This document shows, piece after piece, positions 26,133 through 34,950 of a stretch of DNA of 64,000 nt. The position numbers and the translations under genes were made by a program. This DNA comes from Citrifermentans bemidjiense Bem (GTDB lineage: Bacteria; Desulfobacterota; Desulfuromonadia; Geobacterales; Geobacteraceae): the NCBI RefSeq assembly GCF_000020725.1, contig NC_011146.1:62001-126000 (forward strand). Direction: 5' to 3'. The notes below the pieces were generated by a model. The model saw nothing but the letters and a program-made list of their open reading frames with translations, did no database searches and had not been told where the DNA came from. Position 1 is the stretch's first letter; every line of letters begins with the position of its first letter.

Positions 26133-27068
26133 ATGTGCGAACACCACAACCACGAACATAGTCACGGGACGGATCATGAGCACGAGCATCGGCACCACGA
26201 TCATCATCACCATGAGAATCTGCATCACGGCCACCCCCACCACGCCACCCCCCAGGGGGGCGACGCTGCACCTCTCGAAGCCCGGCGAGGCTTGAGGATA
26301 GCGGTCACCGGCAAGGGGGGCGTCGGCAAGACCACCTTCGCGAGCCTTTTGGCACGCGCCTTCGCCGACGACGGAGCGAGGGTGCTTGCCGTGGACGCCG
26401 ACCCGGACGCGAACCTGGCCCAGGCGCTCGGCATATCGTCCGAGGCGGCCAGGGCGCTGCAACCGGTCGCCAGGATGAAGGAACTGGCGGAGGAGCGCAC
26501 GGGCGCCTCCGGGGGGTACGGCTCCTTCTTCAAACTGAACCCCAAGGTGAGCGACCTCCCCGAGCGCTTCTGCCTCACCCACGACGGGGTCCGCTTCCTC
26601 TGGATGGGGACCTTCGAGCAGGGGGGGAGCGGCTGCGCCTGCCCCGAAAGCACGCTGGTCAAGCGCCTGATGGGGCACCTTCTCCTGGAGCGGGACGAGG
26701 TGGTGATCATGGACATGGAGGCGGGGCTGGAGCACCTGGGGCGCAGGACGGCCGAGTCGGTCGACGCCCTGGTGGTCGTGGTCGAGCCGGGGCAAAGGAG
26801 CATCCAGACCGCGGAGCAGATCATGAAGCTCGCCGCCGACCTGGGAATAGAAGAGGTCTACGTGGTGGGGAGCAAGGTGCGCGACGAGGAAGACCGTCTG
26901 CTGATAAGCGGTGCGATCCCGGCGCGGCAGTTGTTGGGGACCGTCTCCTTTTGCGACGGCATCAGGCGTGCGGACCGGGAGAACCAGGCTCCGGCCCGCC
27001 TGAGCGCCGGCGCGCTGGAGGAAGTCGGTGCAATCAAGGAGCGCCTGCTGGCGCTGCACGCGGCGTAA
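26133..27068 (+). CDS. cooC: CooC-type nickel-insertion ATPase with His-rich N-terminal extension
   Basis: CooC is a MinD/SIMIBI-class ATPase that inserts nickel into the CODH C-cluster. The ATPase domain begins near residue 52 with the deviant Walker A GKGGVGKTT and has VDADPDANLAQAL and a later Walker B (VIMDMEAGLEHLGR). About 37 residues in front form a tail with 19 His, which is unusual for CooC and recalls the His-rich nickel-binding proteins CooJ and HypB. The motif CACPES (about residue 170) carries the Cys pair that binds metal at the CooC dimer interface. It starts two bases after cooS and ends the operon. Confidence 0.92.
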   Translation: MCEHHNHEHSHGTDHEHEHRHHDHHHHENLHHGHPHHATPQGGDAAPLEARRGLRIAVTGKGGVGKTTFASLLARAFADDGARVLAVDADPDANLAQALGISSEAARALQPVARMKELAEERTGASGGYGSFFKLNPKVSDLPERFCLTHDGVRFLWMGTFEQGGSGCACPESTLVKRLMGHLLLERDEVVIMDMEAGLEHLGRRTAESVDALVVVVEPGQRSIQTAEQIMKLAADLGIEEVYVVGSKVRDEEDRLLISGAIPARQLLGTVSFCDGIRRADRENQAPARLSAGALEEVGAIKERLLALHAA

Positions 27069-27079
27069 AATCGTTCACC

Positions 27080-27178
27080 ACAGAGGAGCACAGAGGGACA
27101 CAGAGGAAAATCTAAAATCCTTGAAAGGTGTAAAGCCTTAGTATTTTCCTTTGTGACCTCCGTGCCCTCTGTGCTCCG
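27080..27178. repeat. CACAGAGG-type inverted repeat, copy 1
   Basis: GGAGCACAGAGGG...GAGGAAAAT on the left pairs with ATTTTCC...CCCTCTGTGCTCC on the right. The same sequence family recurs at 28160-28345. The 390-base gap after cooC holds this element and no gene I can support. Confidence 0.7.
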
Positions 27179-27458
27179 CTTTGATCAAACATACATTCAG
27201 TGACACGGCCCAAGTTTAACAGCTCACTCTGCCATGCATTGAGATGGGTTTACTGTCAGTGCAGTCGTCGCCAAGGTCCTTAAGAAATAAAAAGGTTTTG
27301 CCCTTGACTGATGCTGTCATTTACCGGAAAATTGACCCTCAATTGATACAGATTGCTGCTGGGACTGATACAGTTGGTACAGAAGGAAAGCCAAGAACAA
27401 GAGAACTATATTCAACCGGCAGCGCTTCGGCGCCCGCGACCCGAGAAGGGAGACGCGC

Positions 27459-28142
27459 TTGAACCCAACCATCCTTCTGGTTGACGACCTGCAGATGTTC
27501 CTGGAGATCGAAAAGGATTTCTTCAAGTACGCGCAGGTGAACCTCCTGACCGCGCGCGACGGTATCGAGGCCCTCGAGGTCGTGAAGAACCGCAAGCCGG
27601 ACCTGATCTTCATGGATCTGCAGATGCCCAGGATGGACGGCGCCCAATGCTGTCGTGCCATCAGGTCCGATCCCGAGCTTGCCAGCACCCCGGTGGTCCT
27701 TATCTCCTCCAGTTCCGATGCCAAGGACAAGGAGATGAGCCTTGCCGCCGGTTGCAACTACTTCCTATCCAAGCCTGCCGGCAGAGACCGGTTCCTGGAG
27801 ATCGCCCGTGAGTTCATCCCCGGGATCAACCGGCGCGATCACCGCATCCCCTGCGACGTCGGCGCCGTGCTGAACGTGGGTGGGCAGGCTATCGCCTGCT
27901 CGCTTCACGATCTGGGGTCGGAAGGCGCCTTCGTCGTCACCGATTTCCCCGGGCAACCCGGCAACATCGTCAGCCTCACCTTTACCCTCCCTGATGGATC
28001 CGTCATCGACTCCCCCTGCAAGATCGTTTGGACCAGCGAAAGCATGGTGTTCCGTCCCAAGGGTCTGGGCGTGAAGTTCGCCCTCATGCCCAAAGAAGTG
28101 AAGTCCGCGCTGGCCAGGTACCTGGAAGGAAAATCCAGGTAA
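27459..28142 (+). CDS. Response regulator with receiver and PilZ domains
   Basis: This 227-residue cytoplasmic protein has an N-terminal receiver (about residues 3-120) with its phosphorylatable Asp in LIFMDLQMPRMDG and the Lys in LSKPAG. A PilZ domain follows (about 125-225) with the cyclic-di-GMP motif RRDHR and the second motif DLGSEGAFV. It can therefore join phosphorelay input to cyclic-di-GMP binding. The TTG start follows GAGAAGGGAG at good spacing. No kinase is adjacent. PilZ receivers of this kind often act on motility or envelope processes; its target is unknown. Confidence 0.88.
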   Translation: MNPTILLVDDLQMFLEIEKDFFKYAQVNLLTARDGIEALEVVKNRKPDLIFMDLQMPRMDGAQCCRAIRSDPELASTPVVLISSSSDAKDKEMSLAAGCNYFLSKPAGRDRFLEIAREFIPGINRRDHRIPCDVGAVLNVGGQAIACSLHDLGSEGAFVVTDFPGQPGNIVSLTFTLPDGSVIDSPCKIVWTSESMVFRPKGLGVKFALMPKEVKSALARYLEGKSR

Positions 28143-28159
28143 GATCAAACCAAAAACCT

Positions 28160-28345
28160 TCGCCACAGAGGACACGGAGGACACAGAGGCTGCACAGAGG
28201 AAATCGAAAGAAGGTTTAAACCAGACCTTTTGTTTTAGGTTTTCCTCTGTGGCCCTCTGTGGTGAGAGCCTTTGCTTTGGTTTGTTTTTCCCCTACTTAA
28301 CCTCCGTGACCTCCGAGAACCTCTGAGTCCTCTGTGTTCCGCCTT
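28160..28345. repeat. CACAGAGG-type inverted repeat, copy 2
   Basis: CACAGAGGCTGCACAGAGGAAA pairs with TTTCCTCTGTGGCCCTCTGTG (28241-28261). A third stretch of related CCTCCGTGACCTCC/CCTCTGTG sequence runs from 28300 to 28345. It fills the gap before the helicase gene. Confidence 0.7.
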
Positions 28346-28434
28346 TAAGGTTTACCTCCCCCTACCGAAGTGCTATAAAAGATTCCGCTTTCGCACCGGC
28401 GGCCCCTCCAGCGCCACCGGTTTCAAGGAACGAC

Positions 28435-30633
28435 ATGAAACTGCTCCACAATCTGAACCCTCCCCAAAAAGAGGCCGTGCTCCACGGGGAAGGACCGCTT
28501 TTGGTCCTCGCCGGGGCCGGCTCCGGCAAGACCCGCGTCATCGTGCACCGCATCGCCTACCTGATCCACGAACGCGGGGTCCCCGCCTGGCAGATCCTGG
28601 GCGTGACCTTTACCAACAAGGCAGCGGGCGAGATGCGTGAGCGCCTGGCGCACATGCTGGGTGACGGGGAACTTCCGCTTATCTCCACCTTCCACTCCAC
28701 CTGCGCCAGGATCCTCAGAAGCGAGATCCGCCACCTGGGATACGACAGCAACTTCGCCATCTATGACGACAGGGACTGCGAAAAGCTCCTGAAGGATTGC
28801 GCCGCCGAGCTGAACCTGGACGAGAAGAGATACCCGGCCAAGGCGCTCGCCGGTGCTCTGGACGAGTTCAAGAACCAGGGGCTCGCGCCGGACGACGTCC
28901 CCACGGACTCCCCCTACCAGGCCACGCTGGCCCGGGTCTACCGCTGCTACCAGGAACGCCTCAAGCGCTGCAACGCGGTCGATTTCGGCGACCTGCTGCT
29001 CCTTGCCGTGCAGCTGCTCGAACAGGTCAAAGAGGTGCGGGACAAATACCTGCAGCGCTACCGCTGGATCATGGTGGACGAATATCAGGACACGAACCCG
29101 GTGCAGTACCGCCTGGTGCAGCTTCTGGCCGGGGAGCGGAAGAACCTCTGCGTGGTCGGGGACGACGACCAGTCCATCTACGGCTGGCGCGGCGCGGATA
29201 TTCGGAACATCCTGGAATTCGAGAAGGATTTCCCGGGGGTGAAGGTGGTGAAGCTGGAGCAGAACTACCGCTCCACCAAGACCATCCTGGACGGCGCCTG
29301 GAACGTGGTGCAGAAAAACCGCGGCCGCAAGCCCAAGCGCCTTTGGACCGACAACCCCGACGGCGAGCGCATCGTCTACCGCACCCTCCCCAACGAATGG
29401 GAGGAGGCCAGGACCGTCTGCCGCGAGACGGAGCGCTTCCTCGACGAGGGGGGGGACCTCTCGGAGGTGGCCGTCTTCTACCGCACCAACGCGCAGTCCC
29501 GCGCCGTCGAGGACGCCATGGTGTCGGCAGGTGTCGCCTACCATATGGTGGGCGGGGTCCGCTTCTACGCGAGGCTTGAGGTGAAGGACATCCTCGCCTA
29601 CCTGAAGGTGCTGGACAACCCCTCCGACGACGTGGCGCTGAAGCGGATCATCAACACGCCGCCGCGCGGCATCGGCAACACGACGGTGCAGCGTCTCTCC
29701 GAGTTCGCCGCGGAAAAGGGGATACCGCTTTACGACGCCATGCTTGAGGGGGCCTTCGGGCCGCTCCTCTCCGTGGCTGCCAAGGGAAAGGTCGCCGCTT
29801 TCGCGCAGGAGATCGACGGCTACAAGGAGAAGGCGGAGCAGATGCCGCTTTCCGAACTCACCTCCACCATCATCTACGAGTCCGGGTATTTCGCCCGGCT
29901 TAAGGCGCTGGGAAGCGACGAGGCCCAGGAGCGGATCGAGAACCTCCAGGAGCTGGTGACGGCCATGCAGGCCTACGAGAGCGGCCCCGGCGAGAAGGGA
30001 TTGGCAGACTTCCTGGAGCAGGTGGCGCTGGTAAGCGACCTGGAGCAGGAGGGTGACGGGAAGAAATCTTCGGCGACGCTGATGACGCTGCACTCCGCGA
30101 AGGGGCTGGAGTTCCCGCTGGTGTTCATCATCGGCATGGAGGAGCGGCTTTTCCCCCACGTGAGGGCCCTGGAAGATCCGGCCCAGATGGAGGAGGAGCG
30201 CAGGCTCTGCTACGTGGGGATGACCCGCGCCAAGAAGCGCCTTTTCCTGCTGAACGTGCGCCGGCGCCACATCTTCGGCCAGGAGCAGATGAACCCGCCG
30301 GCAAGGTTCATAGCCGACATACCGCGAGAGCTCCTCGACAGCGGGGAAAACTGGCAGGAGCCTGCGCGACACCGCGAGTTCCCCTCCCACAACTTAGCCT
30401 CGCTCTTCGAGGAGGAGATGGAGCCCGAAGAGGATGACAACGAGGTGCGCATGGTGCCGGAGCACGACGAGGGTATCTACCTCGGCATGAAGGTGCGCCA
30501 CGCCCAGTTCGGCCCCGGAACCATCCGCAAAATCGAAGGGGAGGGTGACAACCAGAAGGTGATCGTCTGGTTCAACTCGCTGGGAGGGCCAAAGAAGCTC
30601 CTGGTCCGCTTCGCGGGGCTTGAGCGGGCGTGA
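28435..30633 (+). CDS. pcrA: UvrD/PcrA-family ATP-dependent DNA helicase
   Basis: Superfamily 1A 3'-5' helicase of 732 residues for repair and replication. Motif I is AGAGSGKT (residues 26-33), motif Ia VTFTNKAAGEMRER, motif II VDEYQDTN, motif III GDDDQSIYGWRGAD, motif IV EQNYRSTK, motif V LMTLHSAKGLEFPLVF and motif VI CYVGMTRAKKRL. The C-terminal tail ends in the short RNA-polymerase-interaction-like domain usual for PcrA/UvrD (GMKVRHAQFGPGTIRKIEG). AAGGAACG precedes the ATG. UvrD and PcrA are not cleanly separable by eye. Confidence 0.93.
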   Translation: MKLLHNLNPPQKEAVLHGEGPLLVLAGAGSGKTRVIVHRIAYLIHERGVPAWQILGVTFTNKAAGEMRERLAHMLGDGELPLISTFHSTCARILRSEIRHLGYDSNFAIYDDRDCEKLLKDCAAELNLDEKRYPAKALAGALDEFKNQGLAPDDVPTDSPYQATLARVYRCYQERLKRCNAVDFGDLLLLAVQLLEQVKEVRDKYLQRYRWIMVDEYQDTNPVQYRLVQLLAGERKNLCVVGDDDQSIYGWRGADIRNILEFEKDFPGVKVVKLEQNYRSTKTILDGAWNVVQKNRGRKPKRLWTDNPDGERIVYRTLPNEWEEARTVCRETERFLDEGGDLSEVAVFYRTNAQSRAVEDAMVSAGVAYHMVGGVRFYARLEVKDILAYLKVLDNPSDDVALKRIINTPPRGIGNTTVQRLSEFAAEKGIPLYDAMLEGAFGPLLSVAAKGKVAAFAQEIDGYKEKAEQMPLSELTSTIIYESGYFARLKALGSDEAQERIENLQELVTAMQAYESGPGEKGLADFLEQVALVSDLEQEGDGKKSSATLMTLHSAKGLEFPLVFIIGMEERLFPHVRALEDPAQMEEERRLCYVGMTRAKKRLFLLNVRRRHIFGQEQMNPPARFIADIPRELLDSGENWQEPARHREFPSHNLASLFEEEMEPEEDDNEVRMVPEHDEGIYLGMKVRHAQFGPGTIRKIEGEGDNQKVIVWFNSLGGPKKLLVRFAGLERA

Positions 30634-30689
30634 TAACGGTAGTATAGTAGACGCATCATTATAATGAGACTATCCAAGGAGGCCCACCC

Positions 30690-31427
30690 ATGAAAAAACT
30701 TTGCGTCCTAATGATCTCCATGCTGCTCTTCTCGGCATGCACCTCGTACAAGAGCCAGTACGTCTCCTTCCGCCCCCCCGAGGCATATACCAACTACCGC
30801 GAGGTGAACGGGGTCTCCATGGGCGGCGAGGCGTACCCAGACGCCGACTCGGCGGAGAAGGCTTTCGGCTTCGACATCAAGGGAGCGGGGCTTCTTCCGG
30901 TCATGCTGGTTTTCGACAACAAAAGCGCGAACAACCTGGAGCTCATCTCCGGCCAGACCTTCCTCGTGGACGACGGCGGGAACTATTGGCCCGTGGTCCC
31001 CAACAATACCGCCTTCGATCGCCTGGAGAGCTCGACCCAGTTCGCCTCGTTCTTCGGCAAGGGGGCCGGTAAGGGTGCGATTTTGGGCGCCGCTGCAGGC
31101 GGCATCCTGGCAACCGCCATCGGCATCGCCTCCGGCAAGAGCGTAGGCGAGGCGGTAGGCAAAGGGGTCGCACTCGGCGCAGCCGGCGGCGCGCTGATCG
31201 GCGGGACGCAGGAAGGGACCTCCGGCGAGCGCGAGCACCGCATCTCGGACGACCTGAGGAGCAAGGGACTGGAAGGAAAGCCGATCCCTGCGGGTGCTCT
31301 TGCCAACGGTTTCCTCTTCTTCCCGGGCGAGGCGAACAGCGCCAAGGAGCTGAGGCTGCAGGTGCGCGAACGCGAATCCGGGCAGGTGCATAAGGTCAGC
31401 CTCCCCCTGAACACGGCTAAGAAATAG
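30690..31427 (+). CDS. Glycine-zipper lipoprotein, function unknown
   Basis: This 245-residue envelope lipoprotein has a signal peptide ending at the lipobox LFSAC (Cys17). The N-terminal half is beta-rich. A glycine-zipper segment (about residues 120-175, GKGAILGAAAGGILATAIG and GVALGAAGGALIGG) could pack in or on a membrane. The C-terminal part is a small beta domain. AGGAGG lies upstream of the ATG. I cannot assign a specific function. It stands alone, followed by a hairpin terminator. Confidence 0.78.
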   Translation: MKKLCVLMISMLLFSACTSYKSQYVSFRPPEAYTNYREVNGVSMGGEAYPDADSAEKAFGFDIKGAGLLPVMLVFDNKSANNLELISGQTFLVDDGGNYWPVVPNNTAFDRLESSTQFASFFGKGAGKGAILGAAAGGILATAIGIASGKSVGEAVGKGVALGAAGGALIGGTQEGTSGEREHRISDDLRSKGLEGKPIPAGALANGFLFFPGEANSAKELRLQVRERESGQVHKVSLPLNTAKK

Positions 31428-31454
31428 GCGTCCACGCGACTGCCGGTACCAATG

Positions 31455-31487
31455 GAATAGGGGCCCAACGGCCCCTATTCGTTTGTT
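31455..31487 (+). terminator. Hairpin terminator
   Basis: GAATAGGGGCC and GGCCCCTATTC arms pair perfectly over 11 bases with a CAAC loop, then GTTTGTT. The T tract is interrupted, so it may be a modest terminator for the lipoprotein gene. Confidence 0.7.
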
Positions 31488-31584
31488 CGGCGCTGCCTTC
31501 AAAACCTCCCTCACCCCAACCCTCTCCCAGAGGCAGAGGGAGCCTGGACGGAAACTCCGAAGAAAGTGTGGATAGGAGAGCATC

Positions 31585-32586
31585 TTGGATAAACCAGTAA
31601 TAGCCGTCACCATGGGGGATCCCTGCGGCATAGGGCCGGAGATCATCGCGGCGGCGCTCGCCGACCCGGCCATCACGGCGCTTTGTCGTCCGCTGGTCCT
31701 CGGGGACCGGGGCGCCATGGAGCGCGGCATAGCGGTGGCTGGGGTCAAGCTCGCCATAGCGTCCGCGCCCGACCTGCTACCCCCCCTCGACGCGTCCCCC
31801 CATACCCTTTACCTGCGCGAGCTGTCACGGCTGAAGCTCGACGAGATCCCTTACGGCGCCCCGACCAAGGCCGGAGGGGACGCCTGCTACCGCTACATCT
31901 GCGAAGCGGCCAAGCTCTGCCTGGACGGGACGGTGCAGGCCATGGCCACCGCCCCCATCAATAAGGAATCGATGAACAGCGCCGGGCACGACTACCCGGG
32001 CCACACGGAGCTTCTAGCGGAATTGACCGGGACCCCGGAGGTGGTGATGATGCTCGCCGGCGAGCGCCTGCGGGTGACGCTCGTGACCATCCACGAGCCG
32101 CTTGCCAGGGTGCCGGAACTGGTCACCTTCGACCGCGTTCTCTCCACCATCAGGATCACTCACGACGCCCTCAGCCGCTGGTTCTGCTGTGCGCCGCGCC
32201 TGGCCGTCCTCGCCCTCAACCCGCACTGCGGCGAGGGGGGGATGTTCGGCGACGAGGAGTCCCGGATCATCGCGCCTGCGGTCGCTGCCGCGAGGGAAGC
32301 AGGTATTGACGCTGCAGGCCCCGTTTCCGCAGACACCCTGTTCCACTTCGCCGCCAAAGGTGGGTACGACGCGGTGGTCTGCATGTACCACGACCAGGGG
32401 TTGATCCCCTTGAAGCTTTTGCATTTCGACGACGGGGTCAACGTGACCCTGGGGCTTCCCATCATCCGCACCTCGGTCGATCACGGCACCGCCTACAACC
32501 TGGCGGGGACGGGGAAAGCGAGCGCGGAAAGCATGAAAGCCGCGCTGGTCATGGCGGCACGCATGGCACAGCAGGGTTGCCAATAG
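31585..32586 (+). CDS. pdxA: 4-hydroxythreonine-4-phosphate dehydrogenase PdxA
   Basis: PdxA oxidises 4-phosphohydroxy-L-threonine in the DXP-dependent pyridoxal 5'-phosphate pathway. The 333-residue protein begins VTMGDPCGIGPEI. Metal-binding His residues are visible in GHTELLAE, LNPHCGEGG and MYHDQGLIPLK, and the substrate region is INKESMNSAGHDYPG. The TTG start follows ATAGGAGAG. The next gene, a peptidoglycan glycosyltransferase, starts 25 bases later, so they may be co-transcribed. Confidence 0.95.
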   Translation: MDKPVIAVTMGDPCGIGPEIIAAALADPAITALCRPLVLGDRGAMERGIAVAGVKLAIASAPDLLPPLDASPHTLYLRELSRLKLDEIPYGAPTKAGGDACYRYICEAAKLCLDGTVQAMATAPINKESMNSAGHDYPGHTELLAELTGTPEVVMMLAGERLRVTLVTIHEPLARVPELVTFDRVLSTIRITHDALSRWFCCAPRLAVLALNPHCGEGGMFGDEESRIIAPAVAAAREAGIDAAGPVSADTLFHFAAKGGYDAVVCMYHDQGLIPLKLLHFDDGVNVTLGLPIIRTSVDHGTAYNLAGTGKASAESMKAALVMAARMAQQGCQ

Positions 32587-32611
32587 CTATCAAAAGAGGC
32601 GGGATTATCTG

Positions 32612-33571
32612 ATGAAAAAGTATCTTACCTGGGGCGGGATCGTCCTTGCCGTTTACCTCATCTACGTGGTGATCTCCCTGGCCATGACGCCGCCGGTGAC
32701 GGAGCTCAAAGACAAGAAGTTCAACATGACCATCCAGGTGAAGGACTGGCAGGGGAACTACCACCCGCTGGTGGTGGGCCCGAAGAACCGTTACTGGACC
32801 CCGCTGTCGCAGATCCCCTCCGAGATGAAATGGGCGGTCATCCTCGCCGAGGACGCATCCTTCTACAAGCACGAGGGGATCGACGTCAAGGCGATCAAGG
32901 AAGCGATCAAGTACGACCTGGAGAAGCAGAGTTTCGCCCGCGGCGCCTCGACCATCACCCAGCAGGTGGCCAAGAACCTGTTCCTGTCCCGCGAGAAGAC
33001 CCTGACCAGGAAGGCCAAGGAGCTCTACCTGGCGAAGAGGATGGAGCAGGAGCTGACCAAGGGGAGGATCATCGAGCTTTATCTGAACGTGATCGAGCTG
33101 GGCCCACTGGTGCACGGCATCGGTCACGGCGCGCGCTACTACTTCGGCAAGTCCCCGGCCAACCTCACCCCGCGCGAATGCGCCTTTCTGGCCGCCATGC
33201 TCCCGGGCCCCCGGGTCGCCTACAACCCGTACAAGAACCTGGGCAAGGTGCTGAAGCGCTCAAACATGATCCTGGGGCTTCTCGCCAAAAAGGGGGTTCT
33301 GAGCGAAGCGGAATATCGCACCGCGCTGGCGCAGTCGCCGAACGTCGGACGGATGCAGCGTAAGGTCGATATGAGCATCAAGCAGGTCGAGGTGATGGCG
33401 AACCACACTTCGGCTACCCTCCCGGAGCAGCCCCTGTCGCAGGAGGAGATGAACGCGCAGGAGCCGAAAGCCGGCGCGCCGGAGGGAGCCGCGCCTCAGC
33501 CCGCTCCGGAGCCGGCGCAGGAGCCCGCGTCGCCTGCCTCCCCCCCCGCGGCGCAGGAAGAAAAGCAGTAA
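32612..33571 (+). CDS. mtgA: Monofunctional peptidoglycan glycosyltransferase (GT51, MtgA-like)
   Basis: Membrane-anchored enzyme that polymerises lipid II into glycan strands. One N-terminal transmembrane helix (about residues 5-25) is followed by the GT51 domain (about 55-240). The catalytic Glu is in ILAEDASFYKHEG, with GASTITQQVAKNLFLS, KAKELYLAKRMEQELTK and IELYLNVIELG following. There is no transpeptidase domain. The C-terminal tail (about 265-319) is rich in Pro, Ala and Glu, unusual for MtgA and probably disordered. Confidence 0.9.
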   Translation: MKKYLTWGGIVLAVYLIYVVISLAMTPPVTELKDKKFNMTIQVKDWQGNYHPLVVGPKNRYWTPLSQIPSEMKWAVILAEDASFYKHEGIDVKAIKEAIKYDLEKQSFARGASTITQQVAKNLFLSREKTLTRKAKELYLAKRMEQELTKGRIIELYLNVIELGPLVHGIGHGARYYFGKSPANLTPRECAFLAAMLPGPRVAYNPYKNLGKVLKRSNMILGLLAKKGVLSEAEYRTALAQSPNVGRMQRKVDMSIKQVEVMANHTSATLPEQPLSQEEMNAQEPKAGAPEGAAPQPAPEPAQEPASPASPPAAQEEKQ

Positions 33572-33603
33572 CGGTCGCATGGCAGGAGCAAATCCCTCCT
33601 GTC

Positions 33604-33712
33604 CCCCCCTCCCTTGACGGGAGGGGGACGGGGGGCGGGTGAAGCTGCAAAGTACGGAAATGATGGCACCTTTCCCCACCCCCTAACCCCCTCCCGCAAG
33701 GGGAGGGGGGAC
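33604..33712. repeat. Dispersed palindromic repeat of about 109 bases, copy B
   Basis: This has the same order as 20327-20434: CCCTCCCTTGACGGGAGGGG, GGCGGGTGAA, TGGCACCTTTCCCCA and CCCCCTCCCGCAAGGGGAGG. A further palindrome, GTTCCCAAGCTCCAGCTTGG, follows at 33744. The element sits in the gap between the glycosyltransferase and the HD-GYP gene. Confidence 0.78.
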
Positions 33713-33858
33713 CAAGAGCGGTTTTCCCCGGTATTTTCTCTCTCGTTCCCAAGCTCCAGCTTGGGAACGCCCTTAGCAATCTCTTCCTCAAGTTCCCATT
33801 AGAAATGCCGAAACAGGAAAAAGCACCGGACATCAGGTGGCTAGCTGGGGAGAACTAC

Positions 33859-34932
33859 ATGGAAAATTTAAAATCGGGGCGGGTCGTCCTCGTGGACGAC
33901 GACCCATACGTGCTGGAGAGCGTGGCACTGCTCCTTTCGGTAAGCGGATTCGAGGTCACCTCGTTTTCCAACGGCCACGAGGCGCTGCAGCTGCTGCGCC
34001 GGTCGCCGCCGGACGTGGTGCTCACTGACGTCAACATGCCGCAGATGTCGGGCATCGAACTCCTGGAGCAGATCCACGACTTCGACCGCGACATCCCGGT
34101 CATCCTGATGACGGCCTATGCCGAGCTGGAGATGGCCGTTTCCGCCATCAAGAAAGGCGCCTTCGACTTCATCATCAAGCCTTTCAAGACTCCATACCTG
34201 ATCTACGCCGTGGAGAAGGGGATCAACTATCAGCGCCTGGTCCTGATGGAGAAAAATTACAAGGCGGAGCTGGAACAAAAGGTACAGGACCGGACCCGCG
34301 AGCTGGGCGCAGCGCTGGTGCAGATGCGGAATATGAGCCGCGAGACCATCGAGAGGCTGACGGCAGCGGCCGAACTCAGGGACGAGGACACCGGCAGGCA
34401 CATCTCGCGCATCGGTCTCTACGCCAAGAGGCTTGCCGAGCAGCTGCAAATGCCCGCGGATTTCGCTGAGGGGATCGGCATGGCTGCGCCGATGCACGAC
34501 GTCGGCAAGATCGGCATACCCGACGCGATACTTTTGAAGGCGGGGCCGCTCAACGGTGAGGAATTCGGCGTCATGAAGAGCCATACCGAGATCGGCGGCA
34601 GGATACTCGCCGGCTCGACTCACATGGTGCTGCAGATGGCGGCCTCCATCGCCCTTACCCACCACGAGCGCTGGGACGGCAGCGGCTACCCCCACGGCCT
34701 CGCCGGAGAAAAGATCCCCGTGGAGGGGCGCATCGTCATGCTTGTGGACCAGTACGACGCCCTCAGAAGCAAGCGCGTCTACAAGCCCACCTTCGAACAC
34801 GGAAAGACGGTCCGCATCATCACCGAAGGGGACGGCAGAACCATGCCGGAGCATTTCGACCCGGAGATACTGCGCGCCTTCGTTACGGCGGCACACGACT
34901 TCGAGGCCATCTACGAGAACCATAGCGATTAG
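33859..34932 (+). CDS. Response regulator with HD-GYP cyclic-di-GMP phosphodiesterase domain
   Basis: This 357-residue regulator has a receiver domain (about residues 8-125) with its Asp in [13 protein letters not shown] and Lys in IIKPFK. A linker coil leads to an HD-GYP domain (about 165-350) with the HD pair in [11 protein letters not shown] (His213, Asp214), the [11 protein letters not shown] block with the GYP triad, and VDQYDAL. All expected metal ligands are visible, so it should hydrolyse cyclic-di-GMP. The ATG with GGGGAG upstream was preferred to an ATG at 33805. The sensor diguanylate cyclase starts 18 bases later, so opposed activities are encoded together. Confidence 0.9.
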   Translation: MENLKSGRVVLVDDDPYVLESVALLLSVSGFEVTSFSNGHEALQLLRRSPPDVVLTDVNMPQMSGIELLEQIHDFDRDIPVILMTAYAELEMAVSAIKKGAFDFIIKPFKTPYLIYAVEKGINYQRLVLMEKNYKAELEQKVQDRTRELGAALVQMRNMSRETIERLTAAAELRDEDTGRHISRIGLYAKRLAEQLQMPADFAEGIGMAAPMHDVGKIGIPDAILLKAGPLNGEEFGVMKSHTEIGGRILAGSTHMVLQMAASIALTHHERWDGSGYPHGLAGEKIPVEGRIVMLVDQYDALRSKRVYKPTFEHGKTVRIITEGDGRTMPEHFDPEILRAFVTAAHDFEAIYENHSD

Positions 34933-34950
34933 CGGGGAACCAGACGAAAC

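Noticed and set aside
25158-27059. 633-codon minus-strand frame opposite cooS and cooC
   Set aside because: It runs across two certain genes and shows no family features.
27244-27462. 72-codon frame before the REC-PilZ gene
   Set aside because: It lacks a ribosome binding site, has random-looking composition and overlaps the REC-PilZ start.
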